Shown: positions 45,655 to 56,669 of the stretch, piece by piece
Numbering within the stretch: the first letter of the stretch is position 1
Layout: every line of letters starts with the position of its first letter
DNA from: Alitta virens
Taxonomy: Eukaryota; Annelida; Polychaeta; Phyllodocida; Nereididae
Length of the DNA: 64,000 bases
NCBI GenBank assembly: GCA_932294295.1
Contig: OW028573.1
Location: forward strand, 1,622,001 to 1,686,000
Reading direction: 5' to 3'
Notes under the pieces: generated by a model
Told to the model about the DNA's origin: nothing
Databases searched by the model: none
The model's input: only the letters and a program-made list of their open reading frames with translations
Made by a program: the position numbers and the translations under genes

Positions 45655-47774
45655 TCATTTGTGCTTATTAAATTCTTTTTCCATGTCATCTATCCGCCGT
45701 TGTTCCATCTGCTTGATTGTATTCTTAATTAGTTCTCTCTGAAAAAGAAATAGTTTGATACACGGATTTCTAAGTTAAAAAAATTATCAGCATAAAGTAT
45801 ATTTAAATGGGTATAGTTCAAATAGATTGTTCCCAAACATACCTTTTGTGGATCTTGTGGTGGAAACAATTCTTTCTGTAAAAATGAAGGAGATGAAATG
45901 ATAAACAGGATATTTTAAACTTCCAAATTTATATGCTCCATATATGTCTAAATTATGATTACCCTTTCTTTCATCATCCAACTTTCGAAGAAACTTGGCT
46001 GGTTGAACCACCAAAATACCCCTACTGGGAATGCCATGTATATGGTCATCTAAAAAATAAAAGATGGAATTTATTGTCAATTAAAATAATTGTATTAAGG
46101 TGCACAGGTGCGCACACACACACAGAATAATTATATACACACGCTAACAATATTCCACAATCGGCCACTATATAGGTGTAGGAAAGATATTTAAGAGCTA
46201 GTAAGACTGAGATGAAGTGACAATATTTATCTTACATTAACATAGTTTCATAAAATATAGTCAAGACAGATGTAGCGACCTATTCCTGCCTGTAGCTGGT
46301 GTATTTAATAAAGAGTAATATATTATATAGGTATATCAAGATCGACTAAAGAGTAATATATTATATAGGTATATCAAGATCGACTCTTATAAGAAAAGCT
46401 AAGAAATACACCAGTCGAGGCCACAAACGGGATTTTGGCGGGAAATTAGCTGCAGCTGGCTAAAGCCCTACTCATAGTTTGTAGTCGACTTACACCACAG
46501 AAATATATCAACGTTGGTAAAAGTAAGAAATTTCACTGATGTATTGATCATAAATACAGTACATAACAGAAATGAGTACACCCCTGTACAAACCTACCAA
46601 TATTTTGGTATTGAAAGCACCAAAATCTCTGGGCATGTTAAACAGACTAAAGTGAAACTTTCAGAGATTGATGACAATGGTTCATGTGCACATATTTAGC
46701 TTCCATTTGAAGGGTACTTATTTAGTCCGACATTGGACCAACTTGGGGCCAAAGTTGGCAGCCAGTGTTGGCCCAATTTTGCACACTGGCAAGGGGATGG
46801 CCCAATCAATGCAGGGCCAACACTGCCATAGTAGTATGTTAGTACTAGCATGCCTGCAGGGAGCTGCAAAGGTGAAATAAAGAGTAATATATTATATAGG
46901 TATATCAAGATCGACTCTTATAAGAAAAGCTAAGAAATACACCAGTCGAGGCCACAAACGGGATTTTGGCGGGAAATTAGATCACTTGCGAAACCCTTCA
47001 GCGCCTCTAAATCCGAGCGTTTTACTGCCCCAGTCCGTTGACACGATCTGACAGACATCAATCCAACATCATACTTTGCAGGGAAAGATCTAGTGGTTCC
47101 CCCTTGAGGGAATTCCCGTCATGTGACGCACGCTACGTGGACGCTTTGGTAACAAACGCTTCGGAATTTTGACATTTTGGAGGCACTTTGCAAGCCCAGA
47201 GTAAGCAGGGTAAACATGGCGATCTGACGGAGGGCTCGAAGAACGGTTGGCAGAAACAGATTAATATCACAGTGAATAGCATTCGACAACACGGTATGAA
47301 TAGCCAAGTGCGTAGATTTTGTCATTGTGGAAGTCTGGACGAAGGGACATGCCCGTAGAGCGCGTATTGACGCCGTCACCTGTTCCAAACGCTCTAAAAG
47401 GACAGAATATATAAAATAGATCATTGCAACAGTACTAGCTGGCATCAGATGCTCCCTTGAGCTCAATATTGGGCCAACCCGCCCTTGCCAGTGTGCAAAT
47501 TTAAATGACTTTCAGCCGGCAACTTCGCCAACCTTGGCCCAATTAATGCCTGCATGTATCTGGGTTTACATTATAGTTGTCACTGTGTGGACTTCTGGAC
47601 AACTTTAACATGTACTTCACTGGCTGTGGATAAGAGATGTGACCTTTCTTGATCGAGGCATCAAAAGTTGCTGTTCACCATATATTGTTCACGCTTCGCC
47701 AGCAAAACATAAGTGTCCACAATGCAGACACAACACACACAAACCTTGAAAGCTTCCAGTCTCCAACCACCCAT
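45655..47774 (-). CDS. PET100: PET100, cytochrome c oxidase assembly factor
   Basis: A small mitochondrial inner-membrane protein needed to assemble respiratory complex IV. Four minus-strand exons: 47745-47774 (MGGWRLEAFK), 45963-46049, 45843-45875 and 45655-45738. All junctions are GT-AG in phase 0, giving 77 residues (human protein 73). The pattern follows the family: a conserved first decapeptide, then MTIYMAFPVGVFWWFNQPSF, which forms the single N-terminal membrane anchor, then KELFPPQDPQK with the conserved PP, and a Lys/Glu-rich helix ending KEFNKHK. The start is the ATG of exon 1, the only one in frame. The long first intron (1.7 kb) carries a 103-bp duplicated segment and an inverted-repeat element. 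The gene starts 292 bp from, and divergent to, the aminotransferase gene. Recognition rests on four short exons that together fit the family well. Confidence 0.9.
46310..46385. repeat. 38-bp tandem repeat, two copies
   Basis: Exact copies at 46310-46347 and 46348-46385 (aaagagtaatatattatata and following). A third copy lies at 46879-46916. Confidence 0.95.
46347..46980. repeat. 103-bp exact direct repeat in PET100 intron 1
   Basis: 46347-46449 and 46878-46980 are identical, 531 bp apart. Each copy ends in attttggcgggaaattag, which contains TTTGGCGGGAAA, a good match to the E2F/DP binding consensus. The identity implies a recent duplication. Confidence 0.9.
46725..47575. mobile_element. Possible inverted-repeat element with TTGGCCCAA motifs
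   Basis: The two margins are imperfect inverted copies over about 60 bp: ttttgcacactggcaagg (46771) is mirrored by ccttgccagtgtgcaaa (47483), and both margins carry ggccaaagttggc/gccaaccttggcc and ttggcccaa. The interior includes the second copy of the 103-bp repeat and a 115-codon minus-strand frame without recognisable similarity. Ends and target duplication are undefined. Confidence 0.45.
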
Positions 47775-48066
47775 CTTGCGTGGAGTCTACTGTCTCCTGT
47801 CATACACAAACGCACATGATTTTGACAGCAGCTCCTCGTTACAAAACGTGACAGGACGTAAACAATCTGGTTGAGCTGTCCGGTAGATGGCGTGCAGGGC
47901 TAGTGAAAAACAGCGCCACCTCTGGATGCAGAAGACACTAGTTTGATTGGTGATTATTGATGAATAAAGGTTGAGGGCACGGTAAGTTGGTCCCCTCCAC
48001 TGCTGCTGTGCTACACAATATTTCCGCTTCAGAGATCAAAGTACGTGTTTTGAATGAGTCTACGAA
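47775..48066. promoter_or_regulatory. Divergent promoter between PET100 and the aminotransferase gene
   Basis: Only 292 bp separate the two start codons, which point away from each other, so both genes must initiate here. Two matches to the CTCF core are present: tagatggcgtgc at 47884-47895 on the plus strand and AGGTGGCGC on the minus strand (gcgccacct at 47913-47921). No TATA box is evident. Transcription starts are not resolved. Confidence 0.6.
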
Positions 48067-51000
48067 ATGCACAAGAGAGATTTTGGATCTTTTCATGTTT
48101 CAAATGTGGATGAACTGGTAGATCTCCCAGATTTGCAGGTTGGATGACTAATCATAATGCTAATGTTTAAGATCTGTGACTCTGTCACATATAAATCAAA
48201 ACATGCAGCTGTATGTACTATTTGCTAAATATTTGGATCATGTGACAGTTTCAAGGCAATGGTTATCATTTTTCAAATGTCAATTAAAGTAATGAATATG
48301 AAATGAACTAATCAATTTAATTTTTTTTTAATTTTTAGTATAATCGGCCTGCTACTCCAGTTTGCGAACCTTCATTTGATCATTACAGAAATGGGCTGTT
48401 TGAATTCGGAAAGTCGGCACGCAGGAATCACTTTCATCTTGAGGTATGGTGAAGTAACTTGTCAGACAAATGTTTTACATTTTGAACCAATTAAAATTAA
48501 AGTGCAGTTGATGAATTTTATATTTGTATGCGATAACAATTAATTGTAAATTTAACCATTTTCAGGAAGAGTGTGTCTTCATTAATCATGGAGCCTTTGG
48601 GAGTGCCCTGAAAGATGGCTTGAATGTTGCTCAGGTACAACAGGAACTGATGACTACTCAGGCTGCCCTAACTATGTATTGAAATACTGTCGTATAGTGT
48701 AACTGCTTGTAAACAAGGACCCGGGCAGCAATAACCCCATCTCCTAGCACTTGACTATTTACTCTTTCCTTTGTGGAACTGTCACAGGTGCAGAAAAGTT
48801 GCACACTAGATGGTGCAGGATCCGGTGCCCTCTGGCATATGTAGGGTTGTTGGTTTGAGTACCGCTTGTGGGGTGGCGGACGAAACGGCTACACGCGAAA
48901 ACGGCTACAGCCAAAACGTCAACAACCATAACGTCCAAAGTGAAAACAGCTACACAACGATAACCAAAATGTCTACACCAATTTTCGGGACATAACCAAA
49001 ATGTCAACAAGGTTTATAAAGCCTTAGCCAAAACGTCAACATGCTTTTTCACTACTTAACCATAACGTCTACAGTGCCTTTTCCCGCTGACCGTGATACC
49101 AAAACGGCTACAGCCACAAAGACCAAAACGTCCACAGACCAATAAAACAAGCATAAGTCAAAATATATATTAAAAAATACCAAAAATTCTTTACTTTCTT
49201 GCTCATAACTACTTTTGCATTATTAGTGTCATGATTTTTATTTTGTTTACAGTTTTACACAGTGAAATAAAATTATGATCATCTTACATAAATTTAAGTG
49301 CACTTACTTGTCTGTCGACCGCCTGTCCCCAGTGGAAAGCACATCCTCTTGTCTTAGTCCGTCCCAACAAAGACAGAGCGGCTTTCCACACGGCCCTCTT
49401 GTAGTCCATGATGGCGGTCTTTAGTTGGACTTCTTTTTTTTTTTTTGGACATGGATTATATGGCTGTAGCCGTTTTGGACATAGCCTGTAGCCATTTTGG
49501 CATAACCGTGTTGAAGTTTTGGTCATCTGTTCATTTGGGATTTTTGGTTGTAGCCGTTTTGGGGATGCCATTAAATTTGTAGCCGTTTTGGGCTGTAGCC
49601 GTTTTCGCGTGAAGCCGTTTTGACTGGCATTCCCGCTTGTGGGGTGACTAGGAGTGGTCCAAACCTCAGGTGGTCATTGGGGATATAGTAATATAATGAT
49701 TCCGGAAAATAACTACCTCGCCTACCAGCTGCTCTTTAGCTCAACTGTTAGAGGTGCAGGAAAGTTGAACACTACAATACATGATTAATGAAAATATAAT
49801 ATATTTTTTGGGAGATATTTTTTTAATCCGGCTTTGGTGGGCCAGTCGTAGCATTTGCAGGCCCAAAGCCTTCCATATTTCCCTCATTTTAGAAAGTGAA
49901 GACGTTTGTTTTTTTTTTTTGCTCTTCAATTTTGAGTGTGGTCTAGTATTATCATTGTGCATGCAGGGCCTATTTAGGCACGGGGCCTATCGCAGCTGCC
50001 TTACTTGCGTTGCCCTAGGACTGGCCATGTTGGTGTACTAAATTGTTAAATGAAAACTCAATTTATAAATTTCCCTGTTAATCACAATTAACCCATGATT
50101 ACTACATTGCTGTCATATCAAATCTTCTATCGTTACTTGTTTCAGGACTTTCAGAGCAAAAGAAACCTCTGTAAATGTCACGTCTCTTATTCAATTTCAA
50201 ACTTGCTCACTGTGACATCCCCCCCCCCCCCCCCTTACAAAATTTTAATGTAAATTTTCACAATATTGTTGCTCTGACAACAGAAAAATTCCAAATCTTG
50301 GCCACTACACAATAGTCAGACAACTTTATTTTCATGTATTTCAGAAATGGCAAATCTATGCGGAGAAGCAGCCACTTAGATTTATTGACAGGGAACTTCT
50401 GCCTTTGATGGTGTATGTAACGAGGTGCATAGCGGCTTTTGTTGGTGTGTATCTATTGAATTCTGTTCTATTGAATTTTGTTATGCTTTGTGGTATCTCT
50501 TTTAAATAAATAATACCACTGACCAAAGAATAAGCTAAAGTTATTTATAATCGGCTGCTTTTTTACAGGCACGGAAACGAGAAACATTGTTTTAATGCAA
50601 AATGTCACAACAGCATTGAACTGCATTCTGAAGAGCATTAACTTCAAACCTGATGATGTCGTATTTACTCTTTCTACAACTTATGGTATGTGTAATAAAA
50701 TTAATAATGTGTTTTGTTAGTCAAAGTGATGTTAAATAAATATGTTGCATAAAGTTGATTTGTGTGCTGGTAGAATGTGCTGGAGTCAGCTGGACTAATT
50801 CAAATATTTATCTACTCTTTTTCAGGTGCCACAAAGAAAATTTTGAAAGACGTCAGTCTCAAATCAGGAGCAAAGGTACAAGAAGCAGAAGTTATTTTTC
50901 CAGTGGAAAGCAAAGATCAGGTATAATTATTCAAAATACTGAAAACAAGATTACCATTTTATTTAGTAACATACTTTGATCCATTGTATATTTTGTTGAA

Positions 51001-52288
51001 GGTATATTTCATTTTTTCCTGTCTTTTGCACAGATTATAGCTCTTGTCAATTCTCAGTTAAAAGATGGTACCAGACTCGCAATATTTGATCACATTCCTA
51101 GTAATACTCCAATAGTGCTGCCCGTGGATGACCTTATAAAGATCTGCCATGAACGGTAATTTGTTTGTAAATTTTTTGCTGCTGCTGTCGTTTCATTTGA
51201 ATTGTAGTTTGCAACTGGCGTAATTAATTAACCTGTAAGTTAATTTATAATATATTCCAGGGGTGTTCCAGTCCTAATTGATGGAGCTCATGTCCCTGGT
51301 AGTGTCCACTTGGATCTGACAGCTTTGAATCCCGACTTTTATGTTGCGAATTGCCACAAATGGTTGTGTGCCCCTAAAGGTGTTGCTTTTATGTATGTTG
51401 AACCGCAAAAGCACAAAGAGGTTCATCCTGTTATAACATCCCATGGATATGGGTCAGGGTTACATGGGGAATTCTCATGGCAAGGTATCTATAGGTATTA
51501 CGTAGACTATAACAACAAAACTGTATATTGATACTGTTGCCGTTTTGCAAGTATATATTCAAACAGGAAAACATTGGTAAAATGATATGAATTACTGATA
51601 TTCATCTGCTTAGGTCTTAGAGATTACAGTGGCTGGCTGGCCCTGCCAACTGTTTTGAATTTTTGGAATGCTGTTGGACCGCAGAGGATGAGGGATTACA
51701 TGCATTCTTTGGCTACTGAAGTTGGTAGGTATTAGCGAGAGAAGCCAAAATTTTTTTGAAGTGCGATGATTCACAACCTTATTTGCTCTGAGTTTTTAGA
51801 CAACTTTTGATAGTCAGGTTAGTCTCGAATTAATCTTTTTCAGCACAATATTTGTCGACCACATGGAAGTCGCAAACCATGGCACCAATGAGCATGTTTG
51901 CAAGTATGGTCTTGGTGCAGCTCCCATCTGCTTTGTGGAATCAACATACCAAGGTTACCTACAATGAGGCAGAAGAAATACAAAACAAACTGTATCATGA
52001 CTACAATATCGAGGTAATGCTGCCGTTAACTATAGCAACCATTGCATATTTTTAATAAGTGAAATATGTCGCTCTGTAGTCAAATACATGAGTCTACAGT
52101 GACATACATTAAAGGAAAATGGCTCTCTTGCCCATATATATATATATATATATATAGTGTTCATTTCGCAGGTGCCAGTGAAAATTGTCGCCAACACCTT
52201 GTGTGTTCGTATCTCAGTGCACATTTACAACACTATGGAAGAATACAAGAAGCTTGGACAGGCTATTTTGGAAATAGCTGCTATCTGA
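48067..52288 (+). CDS. Class V aminotransferase, isopenicillin N epimerase-like
   Basis: A PLP-dependent fold-type I enzyme of the family that includes bacterial isopenicillin N epimerase, cysteine desulfurase-like proteins and the hercynylcysteine sulfoxide lyases of ergothioneine synthesis. The substrate here is unknown. Eleven exons: 48067-48138, 48339-48443, 48566-48634, 50345-50444, 50569-50685, 50826-50920, 51034-51155, 51261-51484, 51614-51724, 51844-52013 and 52172-52288; phases agree, giving 433 residues. Landmarks: FINHGAFGSALKDGLNVAQ near residue 70, TETRNIVLMQNVTTALNCIL near 118 (cofactor phosphate region), VLIDGAHVPG with Asp234 and His237, and NCHKW with the Schiff-base Lys260, then GYGSGLHGEFSWQG. 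The start ATG follows a short upstream ATG in another frame; it gives a conserved-looking acidic N-terminus and no targeting peptide, so it is probably cytosolic. The function is inferred only to family level. Confidence 0.93.
48765..49690 (+). mobile_element. tRNA-derived SINE split by a Mutator-like element
   Basis: The left part (48765-48875) has a tRNA-like head (gtgcagaaaagttgcacact) and a B box (ggtttgagtacc). The right part continues at 49633 with actaggagtggtcc. Removing 48876-49632 plus one copy of the 14-bp repeat restores a continuous SINE. A second, similar tRNA-like head (tagctcaactgttagaggtg) lies at 49737-49770. Confidence 0.55.
48862..49646. mobile_element. Mutator-like (MULE) derived element in aminotransferase intron 3
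   Basis: 757 bp (48876-49632) between identical 14-bp repeats ccgcttgtggggtg (48862-48875, 49633-49646). The ends are imperfect inverted repeats of about 37 bp containing acgcgaaaacggctacagcc. Variants of aaaacggctaca and aaaacgtcaaca recur many times inside, on the plus strand at the left and inverted at the right. The minus strand at 49405-49300 reads MDYKRAVWKAALSLLGRTKT and then GCAFHWGQAVDRQ followed by a donor-like GTAAGT. This strongly resembles the MULE transposase block containing GCxFHWxQAxxR. It is therefore a deleted, non-autonomous MULE retaining a piece of one transposase exon. Confidence 0.75.
49691..50344 (+). other. Rest of aminotransferase intron 3
   Basis: Contains a second tRNA-like SINE head, a T run near 49910 and a C run (14 bases) near 50220. 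No exon was recognised. Confidence 0.6.
52134..52157. repeat. (TA)n microsatellite next to a splice acceptor
   Basis: About twelve TA units end only 14 bases before the acceptor of the last aminotransferase exon, where a pyrimidine tract is usual. Confidence 0.95.
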
Positions 52289-55200
52289 TAAGTTTAAATA
52301 TGCCAAGTGCACCTGACAGTATTGTCTCATATCATTCATTAAATGAACTTTCATTATATGAAGTTGAATGTCAATTTTTATTTCATTTTCGAAATGTTTG
52401 GTAAGGCTCTAATTTTCAATAAAACAAACGACCAAGAACCACTCTCTGTTCTGTTTCACAGACTTTTATTCACAAAATTTGGCAATGATAGTTTGCATGT
52501 CTCCTTTTCCTTCACAGTATGCCACATATGACTGAGCAGTGATATTCAGTGAGAAGAGAATTTTTTTTTTAACCATGTTCGTTATTAAAACCATAATTTA
52601 AATAATGTGGTATACATCAGTCTTAAATAACAGAAATGTTGGGTGGCATTGCCACACAAGCCCTCAGCCCCTATATAGAGCAAAATATTTGTTTTAAGTA
52701 GATTCAACTGCCATTTCCCACACAAGCCTTGTAACCATAGATCGTATACTTTACCAACTGCAGGGAAACAAGATTCAACTGTTGCAAGACAATGCCTTAT
52801 CCATCTAAGTTAAAGCAATGAGACATTTTCCTCTTGACCATTCCATTTCCACAACAAATTAATTTCAAGAGCGACTCTTATAACAGGTCAAAATGAGAGG
52901 AGATGGGATGATGAATTGCAAATTGTAATTTTTAAAAATAAATCCTGGCGATGATTTCACTATTAAAGCCACTTTTCAAATAACAGAAAAGGCATCGGCA
53001 TTGCAACATTTGAAATAATTGCATAACAATATATATGAAAATTCAATAAACACAATTCATTAACTCTTTGGCTCCTTCAGTACTAACAAAATCAACAACC
53101 AACAGTACTGATTTCCATATGCAAGCAACATGATCAATAGACAATACCTTCATAATTGATGTGACTATAATTGGGGTAATTATGAACAAGCAAGCAATTG
53201 TAACAGGTCAAGTTTCATACCATATAAATTAACCATTTGTTAATAATATGCAGTTTCTTTAATGCATCGTACATTTGGGTAAACATTATATCTATATAAT
53301 ATATATAACTATATATGCTCTGTGCTGCTTGTTTAAACATAGGCATAGAGACTTCTGATGAATCTACGTGATACTCGACTAACAATCATTCTATCAAGAT
53401 TTTGTGCCTATACATATCTTTTGATATAGCAACATGATAACAATAAACATTTTGCAAATGTGCACCCAATCACAACCTTCATACCATTAACAAACAAAAC
53501 ATTCTTGCTGGAAATATCAATAACTTAAAATAATTCACAGTCACTTTATACATAATAAGATTAATGAATAATGAAATAACTCGCAAAATAATGAACAGCG
53601 ATTACATCAAGATAAATGTGTTTAAATCATACCAGACCCTGAATGAAATTTAAGACTCAAAAGACTAGGTACACTATTAAAATGCACATAAAATCAATGG
53701 TTTGCACATTATACAGATTTCAATCACAGTGTTCGTAATTCTATTTTACACATATATTTCATTCAAAGCATTTTCAGAGGATGACCCATTGAAACAATAC
53801 AATGTTAATGAGATAAATAATTGTTAAAAGCTTCCATATATCAGGTTTTGTATATTCTGTTAGAACCAACCTCTAGGTACTTGCCATGACTACCAGCCAA
53901 CTTACAAGCCCAACTGGCCGAGGCGCTCTAAAGTTAAATCAGTTCATAGAATTCCTTAATGATCTGAACTAAATTGCATAACTTAAAGACAAAGTGTGGT
54001 TTTATTTAATGTCCAAACTGAGGTTAATTACCAATTAAACATTTCATTAAATTCTCTACTCTTGATTCTAGTATAAAATACATTAAAGTTTACTGATCAA
54101 AACCATTGTAATCATAATACCCAAATATTAATACAAATAAATTTATTATGCATAGCACAAAAGCACAGGACAATTTTAGAGAGTAGTACTTCTATGTTGA
54201 TGACCAATAAACATTCATTTCTGGTAACGATTAACCATTGTTGAAAATTAGTTTCACGAATTACGCTATTTAGTAAATAACAACCACATTTGAATTAACC
54301 CTAACAACCAGTTGCTAACAACAAGGCAAGTGTTATCAGGGTAATTTTAACTCTTTGTACAAAGAAATACTGAGACTAATATTCTTGCAATGTACACAAG
54401 CACCTTATGTACAGCAACCATTTTATGTTACCCTTCAGATAACGAGGCAATAACTCATTTACAAAGATACATAATGCATATATATTAACAGCTGTACATT
54501 AAATCTCTCTGAGTATGCATACATCCATTTGTAATATGATATACTTAAATAATACTGTGATTCAGCTAGATATAAGCTGTTCTTTGCTATTTTATACACT
54601 GCATACCTACCACAACAGTTAAATTTAATAATTAGTCATAGGTGAATGTACTTTTTGCAGCTCAGACCTTCAATGAGAGTCAACATGTACATTGTACAAA
54701 TCCTGGCACCAAAGTCTTACTATCACAAGAACAGCTTCTTTATACTATTTACAGCCCTATGAATTAATGACTCAATTAAAATGCATGTAAGAAGTCTTGG
54801 AATGTGCTGCTGTTAATGCTAGCTAATATGCGAAGAGGAACTTATGGTAAAAAAACAAACAATCTCAAGTGTGGATAATCCTCAAAAAAAAAAAAAAGAA
54901 GTCTAAGTTGAACTATTGCAGTAAACTACATGTAGGTAAGGATATTGCAGGCCTGGCTTTTTTTCTTTTCTTTTTAGTTTATCCCCCATGAAGAGAATAC
55001 TAGAAATTTAGAAACCCCATGTTGAAATGTTGCTATCAAATAAATATGGAAGTTAATCAAGTGATTCTTTTGAACTATTTCCACTTCTAAATCGCTGGTT
55101 TGTTCTTCCCATGTCCTGCAGGTTTGTAATAACTCGATGTCTGCACTTAATTCTGTATGCTAAGCATCTATATCCTCTCATCAGTGTAAAGCCCATGTAC

Positions 55201-56669
55201 ACCGAGGCATGAACAACTAATCTTTCATTTCCTCCTTTAAAATGCATAGACAATGCAGCGTCATGGCGGATTGCCATGCGCAGCAGTTTAATAGCAAATT
55301 ATGTATACAATCCAGTCACATAGTCATAACAGTTCTTGACTGCCTACAAATTGGGTTATTCATTTGCATAACATCCAAGGTGTGGGCACGTAATGTACAT
55401 ACCGTGGGCCCTATGCACACCGCTTTATACTCCCAAGATGCACCAACAGGGCAAAATAAAAGACATCGGGATCTGTAATTGATATTCAATGCATTCTTCA
55501 AGCAGCAATTGATTTATAACCCCATCTATAAAATATTCTTGAAAATGCTGCATAGCCATAGAGCCATATTCATCCACAGAAATGACTAGTTCATCAACAA
55601 AACTATTCAGCTTTCTTAAAATTAAACTTTGGAATGTGTTCTATGTTAATTATGCAGATTATGTAGAGTATATCCAAGTATATTTGATATGCTTGTCATC
55701 CCAACAAGGTACACTTCTTCATGATTACATCTACAAAATGGATCCAGAGGCTAATGACTATTAATTACTTCTCTAATTTCCAGCTATATAAAATATTGAG
55801 TTTCTTCAACAGTAATTTCAAACAGGAATGGCACAGCCTCTTTCGTTGTAAGTACTGAGCTTTGAAGAGTTTTAACACAGATAGATATACAAATATACAT
55901 CTTGGAGAATTGTACGGATTTCAAATGAGATTATATCAAATGAGCAATACAGACCTTTCAATACATTATAAATTTAACAGCAGGTTGAGGCATAAAGCCA
56001 ATTTACTCCAAACAACAACCTTTCATAATCTACTTAACCATAAAATAGACACAAATATGCGTTCGTTACCCTCAACAAATCAAGGACAAGCATTGACTGA
56101 CAGGTCCTCCGTAATACTGAAAAACACAGCGCATGGTTTTCTGCAGGTTTCTCACCTTTCTGTAATTTATGCGCACTCAACACCATCTACTTAGTGGGGG
56201 CACTATTACAAGATTAAGTGCCACTTTTATCTCCTCCGGACTGGAGCAAAATGATGTACAAAATACATGCAGGCAAATCTTTGGTGAGTCTCTTCAGTTG
56301 AACAGACGAATAATGACCTCCACAACAAGTGGAGACATATAATCTCTGTCCCGTTTACATCAACTGGTTAACTACATTTTACAGTAATTGCATAAATATC
56401 TCGGTTTAGTTCCGTTCCATAAAGCTACACTACACTTTAAATACGTTTCACAGCCATGCAGTGGCACATTGACAGCACCAGAATACAAGAAACCACAGAA
56501 ATTAGTTTCATAAGATTCATGTGTTCCACTCCACCCCAAGCACATGGCACTAAAAATCTTGCATATGTATTTAACATGGAGTGTTTAAGCACTATTAAGA
56601 CACATGGCATCAATATACATGAATGTATTAAGTGAGGGATACTTCCCAGATAACTTTTGACTCAGTAAC
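52289..56669. other. Convergent 3' region without coding signal
   Basis: This lies between the stop codons of the aminotransferase gene (+) and the SECISBP2-type gene (-), which are tail to tail. It is AT-rich, with no exon, repeat family or RNA gene that I can name, apart from a poly(A) run near 54890 and a T-rich tract near 54960. AATAAA at about 52419 (+) could end the aminotransferase transcript. Part of the remainder is probably a long 3' UTR of the minus-strand gene. Confidence 0.5.

Noticed and set aside
45933..46130. 65-codon plus-strand frame across PET100 exon 2
   Set aside because: It is the antisense of the conserved PET100 exon; the minus-strand reading matches the family and has proper splice sites.
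47119..47466. 115-codon minus-strand frame in PET100 intron 1
   Set aside because: No family recognised, lies within a likely inverted-repeat element, and no splice signals connect it to PET100.
48759..49010. Frames on both strands in the left arm of the Mutator element
   Set aside because: They arise from repeated aaaacggctaca-type motifs, not from selection for protein.
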